Source: CAIWHR01 sp963786625 | GTDB lineage: Bacteria > Pseudomonadota > Gammaproteobacteria > Burkholderiales > Casimicrobiaceae | NCBI GenBank assembly: GCA_963786625.1 | Contig: CAWAZS010000001.1 | Coordinates: forward strand, 124,001 to 188,000 | Direction of reading: 5' to 3' | DNA length: 64,000 nucleotides | Part shown: in pieces, positions 15,354-24,836 of the stretch | Position numbering within the stretch: the first letter of the stretch is position 1 | Layout: every line of letters starts with the position of its first letter | Translations under genes and position numbers: made by a program | Notes under the pieces: model-generated | Told to the model about the DNA's origin: nothing | Database searches by the model: none | What the model saw: the letters and a program-made list of their open reading frames with translations, nothing else

Positions 15354-17777
15354 TCAGATCGCCAGCCGGCGCAGCGTTTCCGCGTCCTTGATCACCGCCC
15401 GCTGCCGCGCGGGCGGCGCCCCGTACAGCCCGGCCGGCGGGTTGCTCTCGAGCCGGGACAAGACCTGCGCGTCCGCACAGCGCGCGTCGAAGACGATCAC
15501 GACCTCCTCGCCGGCGATGCGGCCCAGCGTGAAGCACGGCTGGCCGAGCTTGGCGTTGAGCGGTTTCAGCACGCCGTGGGCGACGAGATCGCCTGCCGTG
15601 GCGCTCCCGGCGAGCTGCAGCTCGTAAGCCCGCGCGGTCGCGTTCGGCTGGCGCGCCATCGCGAGCACCGCCGGCAGTCCGACGAGCTCGCGTCCGAGCG
15701 CGTCCTCCGGCGTGCTCTGCGGCATGCCTTCGACGACGAGCGCGACCCTGCGTCCGGAGACGGCGACGTGCTGCAGAAAGAAGTTGCGCGAGAACTCGTC
15801 GGCGACCTTCGCGCCGATCGCCTTCATCGCCTCCGCTTCGCTGGCCCAGCTGCCCAGCCCCTTCGGAAGCGTCGTGTTGAAGTAGATCTCCTCGCCGGTC
15901 TCGCGATCGATGCACTTCACCGTCCAGGACGCAAGCGCGTACTTGGCGATGACGATGCCCGAGGCCTCGAGGCGCGTCGCCAGCTTCCGGATCCGGACTT
16001 CGCCGTGCACGGCGAAGTTCGCGCCCTGCCGGGCCTCGGCGGCGCCGTCGCCGTCGTCGGACCAGGTGCGGAAGCCGAACGCCTTGATGCGCTCCTTCAG
16101 CAGGTTCTCGGCAACCGGCGAGGGCTGGGCGGGCGCGTTGGGCTGATCGGCATCGCGCGCGGTGATCCGCACGGAGATCCGGGGATCGCCGCCGGCGCGT
16201 ATCAGCTCGATGCGCTCGTCCCGCGACATCTGATTGAGCGACTTCTGCAGCGCCCTGACGTTGACGACGGCCAGCGTCGTCATCGACATCAGGCCGTCCT
16301 TCCCCAGGCGCGGCGGGCTTTCCTCGACGACGGCCGCGATGTAGTTGCCGCTCTGCGCAAGGAACCGGCTGCTCAGGATGTCGTAGTTCCTGGCGAGCGA
16401 GGTCGGTTCGACCAGGAGTCCGAGCGCCTTGGCGACGAGCTGGCTCTTCGCATCGGCGCGCAGCTCGGTCTGCAGCAGGGTCTTGTCGTTGCCGTACCGC
16501 GGGTCCCTGGGGTCGATCAGCCCTTCCGCGGCAATGGTCATCATGCCGGGCTCGGTCTTCGCCGGAGGGCTGTCGGGCGAGGACGAGGGAACCGGCGCGA
16601 CGGCTTGGGCAACGGCGGGCGCGGCGGTGGTCGCCGGTGGTGCGGGCGTCGCGCTGGCCGCTGGTGGTGCAGGCGTGACATTGGCCGCCGGCGGCGCCGG
16701 CGACTGCGCGAGTTGCGGCGATTCGGCCGACGGACGCAGGAAGGCCGTCCACAAACCGGCGCCGATGGCGAGGACGGCGATGCCGGCGACGATCGCGATC
16801 GCAGCCGTTTGCGACTTCCGGGCGGGCTGCGCGCCTGCGCTGGCGACGCCGGCGGGATTCGGCTGCATCATCGTCGCAGCGTTCGCCGTATCCGCAGTTG
16901 CCGGCCGGGTCGGGGCCGCAGGCGCGATCAGCGTCGGGTCTCCGGCCGCAGCGGTCTCGCCCTGCGCTGCGGCGCGGAGCGCGGCCGCGAACTCCTCGGC
17001 CGTCTGGAAGCGCTCGTCCGGGCGCTTGGCCAGCGCCTTGCGCACGACGGCATCCATCGCGCCCGGCATCTGCACGTTGAATCGCGACGGCGGCAGCGGA
17101 TCCTCCGCGAGCACCTTCTGCATGGTCGCGGTCGACGACCCGCTGAAGGGCCGCTCGCCCGTGAGGAACTGGTACAGGATGACGCCGGCCGAGAAGAGGT
17201 CCGACCTGCCGTCCACGGGCAGACCCATGACCTGCTCCGGCGACATGTAGCTCGGCGTGCCGAGCACGGTGCCGACCTGGGTCATGTTCGACGATTCGAT
17301 GTGGGCAATGCCGAAATCGGCGACCTTGACCCCGCCGCCGGGTAGCAGGATCACGTTCGACGGCTTGACGTCGCGATGGATGACGCCGAGACGATGCGAA
17401 TAGCCGAGCGCATCCAGGATCTCTCCCATGATGCGCACGATGTCGGCGGTCACGAACCGATCGTTCGCCTGAAAGTAGTCCTTGAGCTCGCGGCCCTCGA
17501 CGAATTCCATCGCGATGTACCAGGTGCCTGCGTCCTCGCCGAAATCGTAGATGGACACGATGTTGGGGTGGCTGAGCCGCCCGGCGGCCTGCGCCTCGCG
17601 GCGAAAGCGCGCGACCACCGTCCCGGCGCTCTCGCCCTCGAGATGGTCCGCGCGGATCGTCTTGAGCGCGACGCGCCGCTTGATCATGGGGTCGTAGCCC
17701 TCGTACACGACGCCCATGGCGCCGCGGCCGAGCTCGCGCCGGATCTCGTACTTGCCGAGGCTCGTCATCTCTGCCAT
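15354..17777 (-). CDS. Transmembrane Ser/Thr protein kinase with outer FlgT/LPP20-like domain
   Basis: An 807-residue receptor-like kinase. The cytoplasmic kinase domain (about 9-265) has GRGAMG, the ATP-site Lys39, HRDVKPSN (134-141), DFG (154-156) and the GTPSYMSPEQ activation segment, so it should be active. A low-complexity Ala/Pro/Thr linker, one membrane helix (about 323-347) and a second Ala/Pro linker follow. The outer part has a region with DPRYGNDKTLLQTELRADAK that recalls LPP20/FlgT-type domains and a second region (about 590-715) whose layout (VHGEVRIRK, SWTVKCIDRETGEEIY, KVADEF) resembles that of the exported protein encoded at 18742-19428. Two exported proteins are encoded just upstream on the same strand, so signal reception in the envelope is likely. 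An alternative Met lies at residue 4. Confidence 0.88.
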   Translation of the reverse strand: MAEMTSLGKYEIRRELGRGAMGVVYEGYDPMIKRRVALKTIRADHLEGESAGTVVARFRREAQAAGRLSHPNIVSIYDFGEDAGTWYIAMEFVEGRELKDYFQANDRFVTADIVRIMGEILDALGYSHRLGVIHRDVKPSNVILLPGGGVKVADFGIAHIESSNMTQVGTVLGTPSYMSPEQVMGLPVDGRSDLFSAGVILYQFLTGERPFSGSSTATMQKVLAEDPLPPSRFNVQMPGAMDAVVRKALAKRPDERFQTAEEFAAALRAAAQGETAAAGDPTLIAPAAPTRPATADTANAATMMQPNPAGVASAGAQPARKSQTAAIAIVAGIAVLAIGAGLWTAFLRPSAESPQLAQSPAPPAANVTPAPPAASATPAPPATTAAPAVAQAVAPVPSSSPDSPPAKTEPGMMTIAAEGLIDPRDPRYGNDKTLLQTELRADAKSQLVAKALGLLVEPTSLARNYDILSSRFLAQSGNYIAAVVEESPPRLGKDGLMSMTTLAVVNVRALQKSLNQMSRDERIELIRAGGDPRISVRITARDADQPNAPAQPSPVAENLLKERIKAFGFRTWSDDGDGAAEARQGANFAVHGEVRIRKLATRLEASGIVIAKYALASWTVKCIDRETGEEIYFNTTLPKGLGSWASEAEAMKAIGAKVADEFSRNFFLQHVAVSGRRVALVVEGMPQSTPEDALGRELVGLPAVLAMARQPNATARAYELQLAGSATAGDLVAHGVLKPLNAKLGQPCFTLGRIAGEEVVIVFDARCADAQVLSRLESNPPAGLYGAPPARQRAVIKDAETLRRLAI

Positions 17778-17876
17778 CCGTCACTCCTGCCGAACGCTCC
17801 GGGGATCCCGGCGTCGCGCGCCACAAACGGCGACGCCGGCGGCGAGCCGGCGTCGTACGCTCCGCTCGTCAGGCGC

Positions 17877-18698
17877 TCACTTGTACTTGCTGTCGATTTC
17901 CCAGACGCTCTTCTGGACGAGACGCTGCACCATCGTGTCGAGCGACACGCCGCCCTGCTGCGAGCTGGAGATGCCCACCACCGACGTCGATTTCGCGCCG
18001 ATCTCCATCTTCTCCTCGGTGTAACCGGTCGCGACCTGCTCGGTCGTCTCGGCATTGATGATCTTGTAGCGCATGCCGATGATCCACACACCGGTGGACT
18101 CGCTGGTCTGCACCGACCCCACGCCGACCGTCGCGGCCGCGCCGCCGCGCGAGCCCCAGGCGCCAAGCAGCCCCGCCATCGCGCCGATCGCGCGGCCGTC
18201 GAAGCCCTCCTGCGCGGCCGCGACCTGCTCGGCCTTGAGGACGTCGAACTTGACGACGTACTTGGTGCTCTTCAGCTTGCCCATGCCGAGGTACTTGCGC
18301 GCCGCGTTCGGGTCGCCGAGGTTGTACGCGAGCGTGAACTCGTTGAGGATCGGGCCGAGATTCGAGCGCTCGAGCACCTGGAAGTTGGCGCTCGTGAGCT
18401 CGATCTCGCCGAAATCCGCGATGTTGTTGGCGGTGTACTTCTGCAGAAAGGTCGCGTTGTTGCTCTTGATCTCGCCGGGAAGGACGATCAGCGCCGGGCC
18501 TTTCTTGCCGGCGTTCGCGTAGGTGACCGGCTGGTAGATCGCCTGATCGGCCGCGGCGTTCGCCTTCTGCGACGTCGAGCTCCCCGCTGTCGGCGACGGA
18601 TTGCCCCACGTCGGCTGGGCGTTCGGAAGCGAGCTGCCCGCGAGCAGCGCCGCGGCGAGGGTGAGGCTGAGGAATCTGGCGGAAACGTGTTTTCTCAT
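17877..18698 (-). CDS. Exported CsgG-like protein
   Basis: A 273-residue exported protein with the hallmarks of the CsgG/curli-assembly family fold: FQVLERSNLGPILNE, the KYVVKFDVLKAE strand and the RYKIINAETTEQVATGYTEEK hairpin that in CsgG forms part of the periplasmic ring. It has a signal peptide but no lipobox Cys at the cleavage region, so unlike CsgG it is probably not a lipoprotein; the glycine-rich segment ATVGVGS could be the membrane-inserting part or merely a loop. A ribosome site GGAG precedes the ATG at 18698. It lies 43 bases after one gene of the set and 99 before the kinase gene, suggesting a shared envelope function. Confidence 0.78.
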   Translation of the reverse strand: MRKHVSARFLSLTLAAALLAGSSLPNAQPTWGNPSPTAGSSTSQKANAAADQAIYQPVTYANAGKKGPALIVLPGEIKSNNATFLQKYTANNIADFGEIELTSANFQVLERSNLGPILNEFTLAYNLGDPNAARKYLGMGKLKSTKYVVKFDVLKAEQVAAAQEGFDGRAIGAMAGLLGAWGSRGGAAATVGVGSVQTSESTGVWIIGMRYKIINAETTEQVATGYTEEKMEIGAKSTSVVGISSSQQGGVSLDTMVQRLVQKSVWEIDSKYK

Positions 18699-18741
18699 GG
18701 GGAGCTCCTTCGGGTTCGAAGAGCATGCAAAAGGCGTGCCG

Positions 18742-19428
18742 TCATTTCGCCGCCGGCCTCTTCGGGGAGTCGAGTCCGGCATTCCTGCAGTAGTCGGCGT
18801 AGAGCCTGGCGACGACCTCGTCCGCCTGCTCGTTCACCAGCGTCAGCGCCATCCGTGGGACGTCGGCGCCCGCGTAGGAGGCGGAGCTCGCATCGACATC
18901 GGAGATCGTGCGGCCGTTGGCGCCCGACAGCGTGAAGCCCATGCTGACCGAGACCTGGTTGACCGGCATGACGGGGTTCATCGTGGCCTGCGAGGAAATC
19001 AGCCCGCGGAGCACGAAGCTCGCGCCCAGGCGCTTCGCCGCCGACAGCGCCGCGTCCGGGTCGTTGCGAAAATACGCGTCGATCTCGGCCTGCGCGATCT
19101 GCTTCCTGATCTCCTCGGGGGTGTATGTCGCCAGCCCCAGCGCGCGCAGCCGCGCGTTGATCGCCTGGAAATGCGGGCCGTAATTCTGCTGCTCGGCCGC
19201 GATCATGCCGTTCGACTGCCGCTCGCCGATGATCAGCATGATCTTCCGGCCCTTGAGATCGGCCCGGCACGGCGTCGAGAGCTGCTGCGCGATCCGCTCC
19301 TGCCGCGCGCGCTCCTCGGCGGCCGTGGCGGCGTCGGGCTGCGAGAACTTGAAGCCCTGCGCGCCGGCCGCACCCGTCGCGAGCGCGATCAGCAAGGCGA
19401 GGAAGGCGTGGGCGTGGCTTGTTCGCAT
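18742..19428 (-). CDS. Exported protein related in layout to the kinase outer domain
   Basis: A 228-residue exported protein (signal peptide AFLALLIALATGAAGAQG) of uncertain family. The core has KIMLIIGERQSNG, INARLRALGLATYT, a segment ending SFVLRGLISSQ, VSMGFTLSGANGRTISD and a C-terminal helix VNEQADEVVARLY. This order (an N-terminal strand, a helix, a gate-like strand, a hairpin and a closing helix) is like that of FlgT/CsgG-type domains and like the C-terminal outer part of the kinase encoded two genes downstream. It is the first gene of the minus-strand set. Function unknown; an envelope partner of the kinase or of the CsgG-like protein is the working idea. Confidence 0.7.
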   Translation of the reverse strand: MRTSHAHAFLALLIALATGAAGAQGFKFSQPDAATAAEERARQERIAQQLSTPCRADLKGRKIMLIIGERQSNGMIAAEQQNYGPHFQAINARLRALGLATYTPEEIRKQIAQAEIDAYFRNDPDAALSAAKRLGASFVLRGLISSQATMNPVMPVNQVSVSMGFTLSGANGRTISDVDASSASYAGADVPRMALTLVNEQADEVVARLYADYCRNAGLDSPKRPAAK

Positions 19429-19481
19429 GGCGAAGCTGGTGCGGGGAGTCGCTCGCGGCGTCGGACCGCCGCGCGCAGGCT

Positions 19482-19487
19482 ATTCTA
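19482..19487 (-). promoter_or_regulatory. Candidate -10 box (TAGAAT on the minus strand)
   Basis: ATTCTA on the plus strand reads TAGAAT on the minus strand, 54 bases upstream of the first gene of the kinase cluster. It is the likely promoter of that transcript; no clear -35 box is seen. Confidence 0.4.
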
Positions 19488-19626
19488 ACCGAGCCCGCGG
19501 CCGGGCCGTGAAAGCGACGAGGCGGACGCCGCGAGTGTCGATGTCCGGGACCGCGACGCTGCTGCGGGGGCGCTTGTCCGCGGTGGCTGCCTGTCGGCGG
19601 CGGGATCGCGACGAAGTGGAATGCGA

Positions 19627-20448
19627 TCAGCCGGGCCTGCGCAATCGCGCGCTGCGCCGGCGCAGCCATTCGACGGCGACCATCAGCAGCAGCGAGATGG
19701 CGATCAGCATCGTCGCCGCCGCGGTGATGGTGAGGCTGATGTTGTCGTTGATGCCGGCGAACATCTGCCGCGGCAGCGTGCGCTGGCCGGGCCCGGCGAT
19801 CAGCAGCGCGACGACGACCTCGTCGAACGACGCGGCGAACGCGAACACGGCGCCGGACGCCACGCCGGGAAGGATCAGCGGCAGCGTCACGCGGCGAAAC
19901 GTCGTCACCGGCCGCGCGCCCAGGCTCGCCGCCGCGCGCAGCAGCGTGCGGTCGAACCCGGCGAGGGTGGCCAGCACCGTGACGACGACGAACGGCACCG
20001 CCAGCGTCGTGTGCGCGAGGATCAGCCCCGCGTAACCGTCGGTGAGGCCGAGCGGCGCGAACGCGAAGTAGACGCCGACCGCGACGATGATCACGGGGAC
20101 GACCATCGGCGAGATGATGAGCGCGAGGATCAGCCCCTGGCCGGGAAAGCGCGCCCGCCACAGGCCGAGCGCCGCGAGCGTGCCGAGCAGCGTCGCCAGC
20201 AGCGTGGCCGACACGCCGACGATCAGGCTGTTCCACACCGATGGCAGCCAGAACGTCGACGTGAAGAAATCGTGGTACCAGCGCAGGCTGAAGCCGGGCA
20301 GCGGATAGAAGAAGAACGAGCCCGACGAGAACGACAGCGGAACGATGATCAGGATCGGGGCGACCAGGAAGACGAGGACGAGCGCCGTCAGCACCGCGAG
20401 CCCGCCGGCGGCGACACGTTGGCCGAGCGTCTCGGTGCCGTCGCGCAT
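19627..20448 (-). CDS. Polyamine-type ABC transporter permease (PotC-like)
   Basis: A 273-residue inner-membrane permease with about six helices. The cytoplasmic coupling loop that meets the ATPase is visible as AAASLGARPVTTFRRVTLPLILPGV, the EAA motif of the binding-protein-dependent permeases. It matches PotC/YdcV-type subunits for spermidine/putrescine or related cations. It is the last gene of a six-gene minus-strand run (aminotransferase, SDR, ATPase, binding protein, permease, permease). Confidence 0.9.
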   Translation of the reverse strand: MRDGTETLGQRVAAGGLAVLTALVLVFLVAPILIIVPLSFSSGSFFFYPLPGFSLRWYHDFFTSTFWLPSVWNSLIVGVSATLLATLLGTLAALGLWRARFPGQGLILALIISPMVVPVIIVAVGVYFAFAPLGLTDGYAGLILAHTTLAVPFVVVTVLATLAGFDRTLLRAAASLGARPVTTFRRVTLPLILPGVASGAVFAFAASFDEVVVALLIAGPGQRTLPRQMFAGINDNISLTITAAATMLIAISLLLMVAVEWLRRRSARLRRPG

Positions 20449-20502
20449 CAGGACCCTCGGTGCCCGCCCGGATGCCAGATGGCCCCTTCATGCTCGCGCG
20501 GG

Positions 20503-20578
20503 GCCGCCTTCAGGCGGCTTGGCTCGTCCGGCTGCAGCCGGACCCACGACCGGTGCAGGGTGCCTCGTCGGTGGCACC
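20503..20578. repeat. Row of three hairpins between two permease genes
   Basis: The 159-base gap between the two permease genes holds GCCGCC-TTCA-GGCGGC (20503-20518), the perfect 18-bp palindrome GTCCGGCTGCAGCCGGAC (20526-20543) and GGTGCC-N8-GGCACC (20559-20578). Such rows inside operons often mark mosaic repeats or sites that stabilise the upstream mRNA. Confidence 0.6.
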
Positions 20579-20607
20579 GAGCGCAGTGGGCGTCGCGATT
20601 GTGCATC

Positions 20608-21862
20608 CTAGCCGAGCCGCATCTTGTCGATGCCGACCATCCGGTCGTAGACGGCGTAGAGGGCGAGCGTGGCCGCCAGCAGCATGATCGACAGCGCCGC
20701 CGCCATCCCCCAGTTCACGGTCTTGCTGGCGTAGAAGGCGATGAAGTAGCTGATCATCTGATCCTCGGCGCCGCCGACCAGCGCCGGCGTGATGTAGTAG
20801 CCCAGCGCCTGGATGAAGACCATCAGGCAGCCGGCGCCCACGCCGGGGAGCGTCTGCGGCATGTAGACCCGGCGGAACGCGGTGAGCGGCGTCGCGCCCA
20901 GCGACGACGCGGCGCGCAGGTAGGACGGCGAGATGCCCTTCATCACCGCGTACAGCGGCAGCACCATGAACGGCAGCAGCACGTGCACCATCGCGACATA
21001 GACCGCGACGCGGTTGAAGATCATGCGCACCGGCTCGGTCACGAGCCCGAGCGACAGCAGCAGGTTGTTGAGGATGCCCTCGCGCTGCAGCAGCACGACC
21101 CAGGCGACCGTGCGCACCAGCAGCGACGTCCAGAAGGGGAGGAGGACGAGGAAGAGCAGCACCGCGGCGCGGCCCGGCGGCTGCCGCGAGATGAAATAGG
21201 CGACCGGGTAGCCCAGCAGCAGGCAGACGAGCGTCACGACGCCGGAGATCCACAGCGTGCGCGCCAGCACGTCGCGGAACACCGCCTGCTCGGGCACGGA
21301 AGCGGTGATCGCCTCGTGCGCGTCGCGCCGCAGGTCGAGCGCCGCCAGCAGGTAGAAGTCGGTGACCGGTCCCGCGGCCCTGCGGATCACCGCCCAGGTC
21401 TCGAGCGTCGTTCCACTTGGAGTCGATCGCGCCGAGGAATTCGCGCGGCGAGCCCGTGACCTCGCCACCGAGGCTCCGCCCCGTCGCGAAGAGCAGCGAC
21501 CGGAAGCCCGCGACGTCGTAGTTGAGACGCGTGGCCGCGCTGGCGAGGGTGCCGGCCTCGCGCGCGGCCCGGATGTCCTCGATCAGCGCCGCGTAGGCCG
21601 CGTCGGACGGCAGCTCGCGGCCGTCCCAGCGCTGCAATTCCGCGGTCACGCGCGGCAGGATCTCGCCGACCTCGCGGTCGAAGATCGCCCGCCCGAGCAT
21701 CGCGGCGATGGGCACGATGAACGTCGCGAGCAGGAAAAGAAAGAGCGGCAGCACGAGGACCGCCGCCCGCAGTTGCTCCCTGCGCCCGCTGCGCTTCAGC
21801 GACCGCCGCAGCGCGGCGGCGGCAACCGCGCCCGATGCCGTGATCGCGGCGGGCGGAGCCAT
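20608..21862 (-). pseudogene. Polyamine-type ABC transporter permease (PotB-like), frame broken by one extra base
   Basis: Permease partner of the PotC-like subunit, about 417 residues when repaired. The first part (start 21862, MAPPAAITASG, one membrane helix near residues 33-55 and a large periplasmic loop) runs to DSKWND; the rest continues in the next frame from LETWAVIRRAAGPVTDFY with the remaining helices and the coupling motif AASSLGATPLTAFRRVYMPQTLPGVG. Removing one base near 21406-21408 joins both parts without loss. All conserved parts are present, so a sequencing insertion is more likely than a dead gene. In the operon it sits between the binding protein and the second permease. 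Confidence 0.85.
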
Positions 21863-21892
21863 CGCACTCGCATCCGGCCGGACGCGGCAGTC

Positions 21893-22939
21893 CTATTTCG
21901 CGACCCAGGCGTTGAAGCGCTGGTTCAGCTTGTCGAGGTTCTCCAGCCAGAACTTGTCGTTGAGGAACAGCGAGCCCTTGAAGTTCGCCGGCGCGGTCGG
22001 CAGGTTCGCGAGCGTCTTGGCGTCGATCATCGCCGTCGCAGCCTTGGTCGTGACGCCGTAGGCGATCTTGGTCGGCAGATTCTTCTGGTTGTTCGGGTCG
22101 TTGACGAAGGCCAGGTACTTCTCGGCATCGGCCTTGTTGGGCGAGCCCTTCATGATCACCCACGAGTCGACCGTGTAGAGATTGTTCGTCCAGACGATCT
22201 TGAAGTTCTTCTTGTCCTTGACGTTCGCGGCGTCGATGCGGCCGTTGTACGCGTCGGTCATCACCACTTCGCCCGAGGCGAGGAGCTGCGGCGGCTGCGC
22301 GCCCTTCTCCCACCAGACGAGGTTGGACTTCAGCTTGTCGAGCTTCGCGAATGCGCGGTCGACGCCGGCGGGCGTGGCGAGGGTCTTGTAGACGTCGCCC
22401 GGCGCGACCCCGTCGGCCAGCAGCGCGATTTCCAGCGTCGTCTTCGGGCCCTTGCGCAGCGCGCGCTTGCCCGGCCACTTCTGGGTGTTCCAGAAATCGG
22501 CCCAGCTCTTCGGCGCATCGCCCTTGATCTTGTCGCCGTCGTAGGCGAGGATGAAGCTGTAGACGATGGCGCCCACGCCGCAGTCGTGCACGGCGTCCGG
22601 CAGGTACTTGTCCTTGCCGCCGAGCTTCGCCCAGTCGAGCTTCTCGAACAGGCCCTCCTCGCAGCCGAGCAGCAGCTCCTCGGACTCGACCTGGACGACG
22701 TCCCAGTTGTTGTTGCCGCCCTTGATCTTCGTGCGCAGCGTGCCGACGCCGCCGTCCCAGTTCTCCTCGGCCATCTTGACGCCGGTCGCCATGAACGGCT
22801 TGAAGTAGACCTCGCGCTGCGCGTCCTGGTACGCGCCGCCCCACGACACGACCGTGAGATCGCGCGCGGCTGCGCCCGCGGAAAACGCGGCCGCCACGGC
22901 GGCCAGCACACCCAGCTTCAACGACAGGCTTCGCTTCAT
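21893..22939 (-). CDS. Polyamine-type ABC transporter substrate-binding protein
   Basis: A 348-residue periplasmic binding protein of the PotD/PotF class. The signal peptide (SLKLGVLAAVAAAFSAGAAA) is followed by RDLTVVSWGGAYQDAQRE, the usual opening of this family, and NGRIDAANVKD and WTNNLYTVDSWVI lie in the expected places. It should capture putrescine, spermidine or a similar cation and hand it to the permease pair. The ATG at 22939 has AAGGAGG at a normal distance. Genes for the ATPase and the first permease flank it closely. Confidence 0.9.
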   Translation of the reverse strand: MKRSLSLKLGVLAAVAAAFSAGAAARDLTVVSWGGAYQDAQREVYFKPFMATGVKMAEENWDGGVGTLRTKIKGGNNNWDVVQVESEELLLGCEEGLFEKLDWAKLGGKDKYLPDAVHDCGVGAIVYSFILAYDGDKIKGDAPKSWADFWNTQKWPGKRALRKGPKTTLEIALLADGVAPGDVYKTLATPAGVDRAFAKLDKLKSNLVWWEKGAQPPQLLASGEVVMTDAYNGRIDAANVKDKKNFKIVWTNNLYTVDSWVIMKGSPNKADAEKYLAFVNDPNNQKNLPTKIAYGVTTKAATAMIDAKTLANLPTAPANFKGSLFLNDKFWLENLDKLNQRFNAWVAK

Positions 22940-22955
22940 CGGATCCTCCTTGGGG

Positions 22956-24065
22956 TTAAACGGCTTCGTCCTCGCGCGCGAACGCCCGGCAATGCTCGGG
23001 CGCCCACGCCAGTTCGACCACCTCGCCGATCGCCGGCAGCCGGTGCGCCTCGTCGATCGGCCGCTTGATCGTGAAATCGTCGTTGCCCGGCAGCGCGACC
23101 CGCGCCCGGACGTGATCGCCGAGGTAGATGACTTCGCGCAGGGTGCCCGCGAGACGGCACCCGGCGGCTGCGGGAATTGTATGCCCCGCGGCGCCGATTT
23201 GCACCCGCTCCGGCCGCAGCGAGACCGTGACCCGGGCGCCGGCGGGCAGCGGCGCGGCGAGCGAGCCTTCGATGCAGGCATCGCCGGCGATGCGCACCGA
23301 GCAGCGGGTGCCGCTGATCGACTGCAGGCTGCCCTCGAAGCGATTGTTCTCGCCGATGAAGCGGGCGACGAAGGCATTGACCGGCGTCTCGTAGAGCTGC
23401 TCGGGGCCGTCGAGCTGCTGGATGCGCCCGCGATGGAACACCGCGATGCGGTCGGACATCGTGAGCGCCTCCGCCTGGTCGTGCGTCACGTAGACCATCG
23501 TCACGCCGAGCCGCTGGTGCAGGCGCCGGATCTCGAGCTGCATCTGCTCGCGCAGCTGCTTGTCGAGCGCGCCGAGCGGCTCGTCCATCAGCACGAGCTT
23601 CGGCTCGAACACCAGCGCGCGCGCGACGGCGATCCGCTGCTGCTGTCCGCCGGAGAGCTGCGCCGGCCGCCGCCCGCCGAATCCGGTGAGCTGAACCATG
23701 TCGAGGACGCGCTCCACGCGGCGCGCGATCTCGTCGCCGGCGATCCCGCGCACGGAGAGGGGAAAGCCGATGTTCTCGGCCACGGTCATGTGCGGAAACA
23801 GCGCGTAGTTCTGGAACACCATGCCGATCTGGCGCTTGTACGGCGGCAGGCGCGACAGCGGCTTGCCGTCGAGCAGGATCTCGCCGGAGGTCGGCGTCTC
23901 GAATCCGGCGAGCATCATCAGCGTCGTCGTCTTGCCGGACCCCGAGGGTCCGAGCAGCGTCAGGAACTCGCCGCGCTCGATGTCGAGGTTGAGGTCGTCG
24001 ACGACGCGCGCGACGCCGTCATAGGTCTTCCCGATGCCGACGAAGCGGACGATGGGGTCAGACAT
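22956..24065 (-). CDS. Polyamine-type ABC transporter ATPase (PotA-like)
   Basis: A 369-residue ATP-binding subunit. Walker A is GPSGSGKTT, the signature is LSGGQQQR, Walker B is LVLMDEPLGALD and the switch His is in YVTHDQAEA. A C-terminal TOBE-type region (about 280-360) carries SLRPERVQIG. It powers the permease pair encoded downstream. Its start overlaps the end of the SDR gene by eight bases, so translation of the two is probably coupled. Confidence 0.93.
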   Translation of the reverse strand: MSDPIVRFVGIGKTYDGVARVVDDLNLDIERGEFLTLLGPSGSGKTTTLMMLAGFETPTSGEILLDGKPLSRLPPYKRQIGMVFQNYALFPHMTVAENIGFPLSVRGIAGDEIARRVERVLDMVQLTGFGGRRPAQLSGGQQQRIAVARALVFEPKLVLMDEPLGALDKQLREQMQLEIRRLHQRLGVTMVYVTHDQAEALTMSDRIAVFHRGRIQQLDGPEQLYETPVNAFVARFIGENNRFEGSLQSISGTRCSVRIAGDACIEGSLAAPLPAGARVTVSLRPERVQIGAAGHTIPAAAGCRLAGTLREVIYLGDHVRARVALPGNDDFTIKRPIDEAHRLPAIGEVVELAWAPEHCRAFAREDEAV

Positions 24066-24792
24066 GCTGCCCGCCGTTGATCGGGATCTCCGCGCCGGTG
24101 ATGTAGGTCGCCTGCGTCGAGCAGAGGAACCAGACGAGGTCGGCGACCTCGTCGATCGTCCCCAGCCGGTGCATCGGGATGTCGCGCTCGACGATCTCCG
24201 GCGTTCCGGGCGACAGGATCGCCGTGTCGATCTCGCCGGGCGCGATCGCGTTGACGCGAACGCCCATTGGCGCGAGATCGAAAGCCATCTCCCGGGTCAG
24301 CGCGGCCAGCGCCGCCTTCGACGTCGCGTAGGCGGATCCGGCGAACCGGTGGACGCGCGAGCCGGCGATCGACGTGAGGTTGACGACCGCGCCGCGTCCC
24401 TGCGAGAGCTCCGCGGCGAAGCCGCGGGTCAGCAGCAGCGGCGCATAGAAGTTCGTGTTGTACATCGACTGCCAGGTGTCGATGTCCGTCGTCAGTGAAT
24501 TGAGCCGGCTGCCGCCGGGACCCTTCGGCGATATCCCCGCATTGTTGACCAGCGCATGCAGCTCGCCGTCGTCGAGCATGCCGCGCATCAACTCGATGCA
24601 GCGCACGATGTTGTCCAGGTCCGAGAGGTCGAGCAGGATGTGCGTGCGCTCCCGGCTCCACGGGCACTGCCCCGGCGGCGGCGTGCGCGACACCGTGATG
24701 ACGCGCCAGCCTTCGCGGTGAAAGCGGAGCGCCGTGGCGTGCCCGATGCCGCGGCTCGCGCCGGTGACGACGATCGTTTTCGGGCCCGCCAT
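24058..24792 (-). CDS. Short-chain dehydrogenase/reductase of the polyamine operon
   Basis: A 244-residue classical SDR with TGASRGIG (10-17), NNAG (83-86), catalytic Ser141 and Y155-x3-K159. The C-terminal EIPINGGQHV is typical of the 3-oxoacyl-reductase-like branch. It lies between an omega-aminotransferase and the transporter ATPase, so it may reduce or oxidise the product of the aminotransferase, for example an amino-aldehyde derivative. This role is inferred from place only. Confidence 0.88.
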   Translation of the reverse strand: MAGPKTIVVTGASRGIGHATALRFHREGWRVITVSRTPPPGQCPWSRERTHILLDLSDLDNIVRCIELMRGMLDDGELHALVNNAGISPKGPGGSRLNSLTTDIDTWQSMYNTNFYAPLLLTRGFAAELSQGRGAVVNLTSIAGSRVHRFAGSAYATSKAALAALTREMAFDLAPMGVRVNAIAPGEIDTAILSPGTPEIVERDIPMHRLGTIDEVADLVWFLCSTQATYITGAEIPINGGQHV

Positions 24793-24836
24793 CGGTCACT
24801 GCCCGGTGGCGGGCGTGGCGCATCCGGCCTTCGAGC

